Source of the DNA: Streptomyces hawaiiensis
Lineage (GTDB): Bacteria > Actinomycetota > Actinomycetes > Streptomycetales > Streptomycetaceae
Direction: 5' to 3'
DNA length: 64,000 bases
Assembly (NCBI RefSeq): GCF_004803895.1
Contig: NZ_CP021978.1
Coordinates: 496,001-560,000 of the forward strand
The notes beneath the pieces are model-generated. The model was not told the DNA's origin. It saw only the letters and a list, made by a program, of their open reading frames with translations, and ran no database searches. Below are positions 61,490 to 64,000 of the stretch, in pieces (position 1 is the first letter of the stretch; every line of letters starts with the position of its first letter). The position numbers were made by a program, and so were the translations under genes.

Positions 61490-62773
61490 TCAGACGCGGT
61501 AGCGCCGCAGCGCCGGCACCGCGGCGGCCAGCACCAGCATCACCGCGACCACCAGCAGTCCGCCGCCCACGACGGCCGTGCGGGGGCCGAAGGCGGATCC
61601 AGCGGTGCCGTGCAGCACGTCGGCCAGGCGCGGGCCGCCCGCCACGACGACGGTGAAGACGCCCTGCATGCGCCCGCGCATCTCGTCGGTGGCGGCGGAC
61701 AGCAGGATCGCCCCGCGGAAGACCATGGAGACCATGTCGGCCACCCCGGCGAGGGCGAGGAAGGCCACCGCGACCCAGAGGTTGCGGCTCAGCCCGAAGC
61801 CCGTGATGGCCACGCCCCAGGCGACGACCGCCCCGATGACCAGCCGGCCGTGCCGCCGGGCCCGGGAGAAGGTGCCGGAGAGCAGCCCGCCAAGGACCGC
61901 GCCGACGGGGATCGCCGCGAAGAGCAGGCCCAGTGCGAGCCCTTCCCCGTACGGCGCGTAGGTCTGTGAGGCGAGCTGCGGGAACAGGGCGCGGGGCATG
62001 CCGAGGACCATGGCGATGATGTCGGCCAGGAAGGACAGCAGCAGCACGGTGTGCCCGGAGATGTAGCGGAAACCGGCGGCGATCTCCTTCACGCCCGCGC
62101 GCCGCACCGCCGTGCCCGCCAGGGGCGGCAGCGAAGGCAGGCGGTACACCGCCCACACCGTCACGCACAGGGCCAGCGCGTCGATGAGGTACAGCTCGGG
62201 CAGCCCGATGACGGGGATGAGGGCACCGGCGAGCAGCGGGCCGGCCACCTGTCCGGTCTGCATCACGGTCGAGCCGAGGGCGTTTGCGGCGGGCAGTTCG
62301 TCCTCGGGGACGAGCCGGGCGATGGAGGCGTTGCGGGCCGGCGCGTTCAGGCCCCAGAAGGCCTGCTGCACGGCGAGCAGCAGCATCAGCGCGGTCACCG
62401 ACTCCAGACCGGCGAAGGCCTGCAGCCAGAAGAGCAGCGAGGTGACGGCGATGCCGCTGTTGGTGATCAGCAGCAGCTTGCGCCGGTCCATGGCGTCGGC
62501 GATCGCCCCGCCCCACAGCGCGAACACGATCAGGGGCACGAGTCCGGCCAGGCCGGCGGCCCCCACCCACGCCGAGGAGCCGGTGATGTCGTAGATCTGC
62601 TTGGGCACGGCGACGGCGGTGAGCTGGCTGCCGACGGCCGTGACGATGGTCGAGCTCCACAGGCGCCGGTAGGCGGGGCGGCGCAGGGGGCGGGTGTCCA
62701 TGGCCCAGCGCCGCCGGCGGGGCGCCTCGGGCCCGGGCTCCCGCTCTTCGGCTGTGCTCTCGCTCGTGTCCAC
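61490..62773 (-). CDS. MFS exporter (EntS/MFS_3-like)
   Basis: The 427-residue transporter has about twelve helices and the MFS_3 pattern (RRPAYRRLWSSTIVTAVGSQL, WGGAIADAMDRRKLLLI, AFWGLNAPARNASIARLVPEDEL) seen in enterobactin exporter EntS and macrolide-efflux relatives. The GTG start has GAGGAAG upstream. The substrate is unknown; no siderophore or antibiotic genes are near. It converges on the cNMP-binding gene with 4 bp between stops. Confidence 0.88.
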   Translation of the reverse strand: MDTSESTAEEREPGPEAPRRRRWAMDTRPLRRPAYRRLWSSTIVTAVGSQLTAVAVPKQIYDITGSSAWVGAAGLAGLVPLIVFALWGGAIADAMDRRKLLLITNSGIAVTSLLFWLQAFAGLESVTALMLLLAVQQAFWGLNAPARNASIARLVPEDELPAANALGSTVMQTGQVAGPLLAGALIPVIGLPELYLIDALALCVTVWAVYRLPSLPPLAGTAVRRAGVKEIAAGFRYISGHTVLLLSFLADIIAMVLGMPRALFPQLASQTYAPYGEGLALGLLFAAIPVGAVLGGLLSGTFSRARRHGRLVIGAVVAWGVAITGFGLSRNLWVAVAFLALAGVADMVSMVFRGAILLSAATDEMRGRMQGVFTVVVAGGPRLADVLHGTAGSAFGPRTAVVGGGLLVVAVMLVLAAAVPALRRYRV

Positions 62774-62846
62774 GCGCCGCTTCCTCGATGCTCCCTACAC
62801 CTTTCGGGCGGGGATCACTATCGCACCAGCCGAAGAGCGTCCCGCG

Positions 62847-62912
62847 GCCGAGGTGTCAGCTGCCGAGAATGAGTACAGCGCCGAGGTGTCAGCTGCCGAG
62901 GATGAGTACCGC
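62847..62912. repeat. 33-bp tandem duplication at the LysE/ArgO gene end
   Basis: Copies at 62847-62879 and 62880-62912 differ at two bases. The right-hand copy contains the last codons and stop of the exporter gene; the left-hand copy is the same segment repeated downstream of the stop, so it recreates a vestigial gene end. This looks like a small tandem duplication. Confidence 0.9.
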
Positions 62913-63506
62913 GCCGAGCACGATCATGGTGGCGGCGACCAGGCCGTCCAGAACGCGCCAGGCGGCGGGCTTGGCGAGAAAGCGCCCGAGCATCCGGGCG
63001 CCGAACCCGAGGGCGGTGAACCAGCACAGGCTGGCCAGCACCGCGCCGAGGCCGAAGGTCCAGCGCAGCGAACCGTGGTCGGCGGCGACGGAGCCCAGCA
63101 GGAACACGGTGTCGAGGTAGACGTGGGGGTTGAGCCAGGTCATCGCGAGGCAGGTGAGCACGGCCCGGCGCACCGATCCGGCCGCCTCCCCCTGAGTCCT
63201 CAGCGCCTCGCCGCCGGGCCGGAACACGCGGCGGGCGGCCAGGGCGCCGTAGCCCAGCAGGAACGCGCCGCCGATCCAGCCGACCGCCGTCAGCACGCCC
63301 GGCCACTTCACCACCACCGCGCCGACGCCGCCGACCCCGAGCGCGATGAGCGCCGCGTCCGACAGGGCGCAGATGGCGACCACGGCGAGGACGGCCTGGC
63401 GGCGGATCCCCTGGCGCAAAACGAAGGCGTTCTGGGCGCCGATGGCGACGATGAGGGACAGTCCGGTGCCGAAACCGGCGGCGCCCGCGGTGAAGGTGCT
63501 GGTCAT
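62889..63506 (-). CDS. LysE/ArgO-type amino acid exporter
   Basis: The 205-residue membrane protein has six helices and LysE-family motifs (GTGLSLIVAIGAQNAFVLRQGIRR starts the first two helices; ALSDAALIALGVGG; MTWLNPHVYLDTVFLLGS). It exports arginine or lysine. It is divergent from a LysR regulator of the ArgP/LysG type across 66 bp, the standard arrangement for this exporter. Confidence 0.92.
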   Translation of the reverse strand: MTSTFTAGAAGFGTGLSLIVAIGAQNAFVLRQGIRRQAVLAVVAICALSDAALIALGVGGVGAVVVKWPGVLTAVGWIGGAFLLGYGALAARRVFRPGGEALRTQGEAAGSVRRAVLTCLAMTWLNPHVYLDTVFLLGSVAADHGSLRWTFGLGAVLASLCWFTALGFGARMLGRFLAKPAAWRVLDGLVAATMIVLGAVLILGS

Positions 63507-63558
63507 GGCGTCGACGCTACGGATACGCCCGGCCCGGGTCCAGCTAAGGATTCTTACG

Positions 63559-63564
63559 TATCAT
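63559..63564 (+). promoter_or_regulatory. -10 element of the LysR regulator gene
   Basis: TATCAT lies 8 nt before the GTG at 63573 in the A/T-rich divergent intergenic region (63507-63572), which also must hold the exporter promoter and the regulator's binding site. Confidence 0.4.
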
Positions 63565-63572
63565 TAGCGCTC

Positions 63573-64000
63573 GTGATGATGACGGATCTCCCGCTGGACC
63601 AGGTGCGGACCCTGCTGGCCGTCGTGGACGAGGGGACGTTCGACGCGGCGGCGGCCGCGCTGCACGTGACGCCGTCGGCGATCAGCCAGCGAGTGAAGGC
63701 GCTGGAGCAGCGCACGGGGCGGGTCCTGCTGCTGCGGACCAAGCCGGTGCGGCCGACCGAGTCGGGCGAGGTGCTGGTGCGGCTGGCCCGCCAGGTGGCG
63801 CGGCTGGAGCACGACGCCTATGCGGAACTCGGGCTGAGCGGCGCCGGGGAGCCGATCCGGGTGTCGGTCGCGGTGAACGCGGACTCGCTGGCCACCTGGT
63901 TCCTGCCCGTCCTCACGCGGGTACCGGAGGAACTGCGGCTCTGCTTCGAGCTGCGCCGCGAGGACGAGGACCACACGGCGGCACTGCTGCGGGAGGGCGT
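63573..64000 (+). CDS. LysR-family regulator (ArgP/LysG type), 5' part
   Basis: The frame is open to the window edge and encodes 142 residues: a LysR winged HTH (LPLDQVRTLLAVVDEGTFDAAA, then LHVTPSAISQRVKALEQRTG) and the beginning of the effector domain (RVSVAVNADSLATWFLPVL, typical of ArgP/LysG). It should activate the divergent LysE/ArgO gene in response to basic amino acids. GTG 63573 or the ATGs at 63576/63579 may be the start. The 3' end is outside the window. Confidence 0.9.
   Translation, partial: MMMTDLPLDQVRTLLAVVDEGTFDAAAAALHVTPSAISQRVKALEQRTGRVLLLRTKPVRPTESGEVLVRLARQVARLEHDAYAELGLSGAGEPIRVSVAVNADSLATWFLPVLTRVPEELRLCFELRREDEDHTAALLREG

Overview
The window is chromosomal DNA of a high-GC actinomycete, almost certainly a Streptomyces. 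Third-codon GC is extreme enough to produce long shadow frames. GTG starts and 1-4 nt stop/start overlaps are common, and several genes look leaderless. I found one in-frame TTA codon. Gene content (two SigB-type sigma factors, RsbRST, SpoIIE phosphatases, the GlgE cluster, DUF5133, DUF6480, FUSC, ANTAR) is typical of a streptomycete. I found no tRNA, rRNA, CRISPR array, insertion sequence, phage module or large biosynthetic cluster.

Layout. 0-7.4 kb: cytochrome P450 tail, PucR-type regulator, YrdC/Sua5-family protein, dienelactone hydrolase, MHYT membrane sensor (with the TTA codon), metallophosphoesterase, TauD-type dioxygenase. 7.6-13.3 kb: fructo-oligosaccharide/sucrose uptake operon (binding protein, two permeases, cytoplasmic GH32) with a LacI regulator. 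13.4-28 kb: aldo/keto reductase, LigD-type phosphoesterase and a separate ATP-dependent DNA ligase, a five-domain PAS-PAS-GAF-PP2C-HATPase phosphatase, peroxiredoxin/DoxX, AraC/MFS, MarR, a secreted NLP protein, questin oxidase-like protein, a stand-alone hemC, and a DrrAB-type ABC exporter with its MarR.

28-58.7 kb is a general-stress and storage-carbon region. A SigB-type sigma factor and an ANTAR protein open it. Next come glgX with a degenerate anti-sigma-like HATPase, a DUF5133 gene, the glgE-treS-pep2-glgB operon, a carboxylate-amine ligase, DUF6480 and an acyl-CoA-ligase-like protein. An RsbW-type kinase, a PRC-barrel protein and an RsbV-type antagonist follow. A tightly coupled stressosome-like operon comes next: rsbR, rsbS, rsbT, an HATPase-PP2C fusion and an RsbU-like phosphatase. 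After NDH-2 and a FUSC exporter, a second set runs leftwards: RsbW-type kinase, sigma factor, DUF5133, DUF1206 and an acidic protein. Candidate SigB-type promoters (GNNT, 14-16 nt, GGGTA-like) recur in this region.

58.7-64 kb: small orphan protein, Orn/Lys/Arg decarboxylase, a candidate ~85 nt terminator-ended RNA, a lone cyclic-nucleotide-binding domain, MFS exporter, LysE/ArgO exporter and its divergent LysR regulator (cut by the window end).

Taken together, the centre couples a phosphorylation-switch cascade (sensor STAS, kinase, phosphatase, anti-anti-sigma, anti-sigma, sigma) to likely outputs: trehalose/alpha-glucan metabolism, respiration and membrane proteins. The individual families are known. 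The wiring proposed here is inference.
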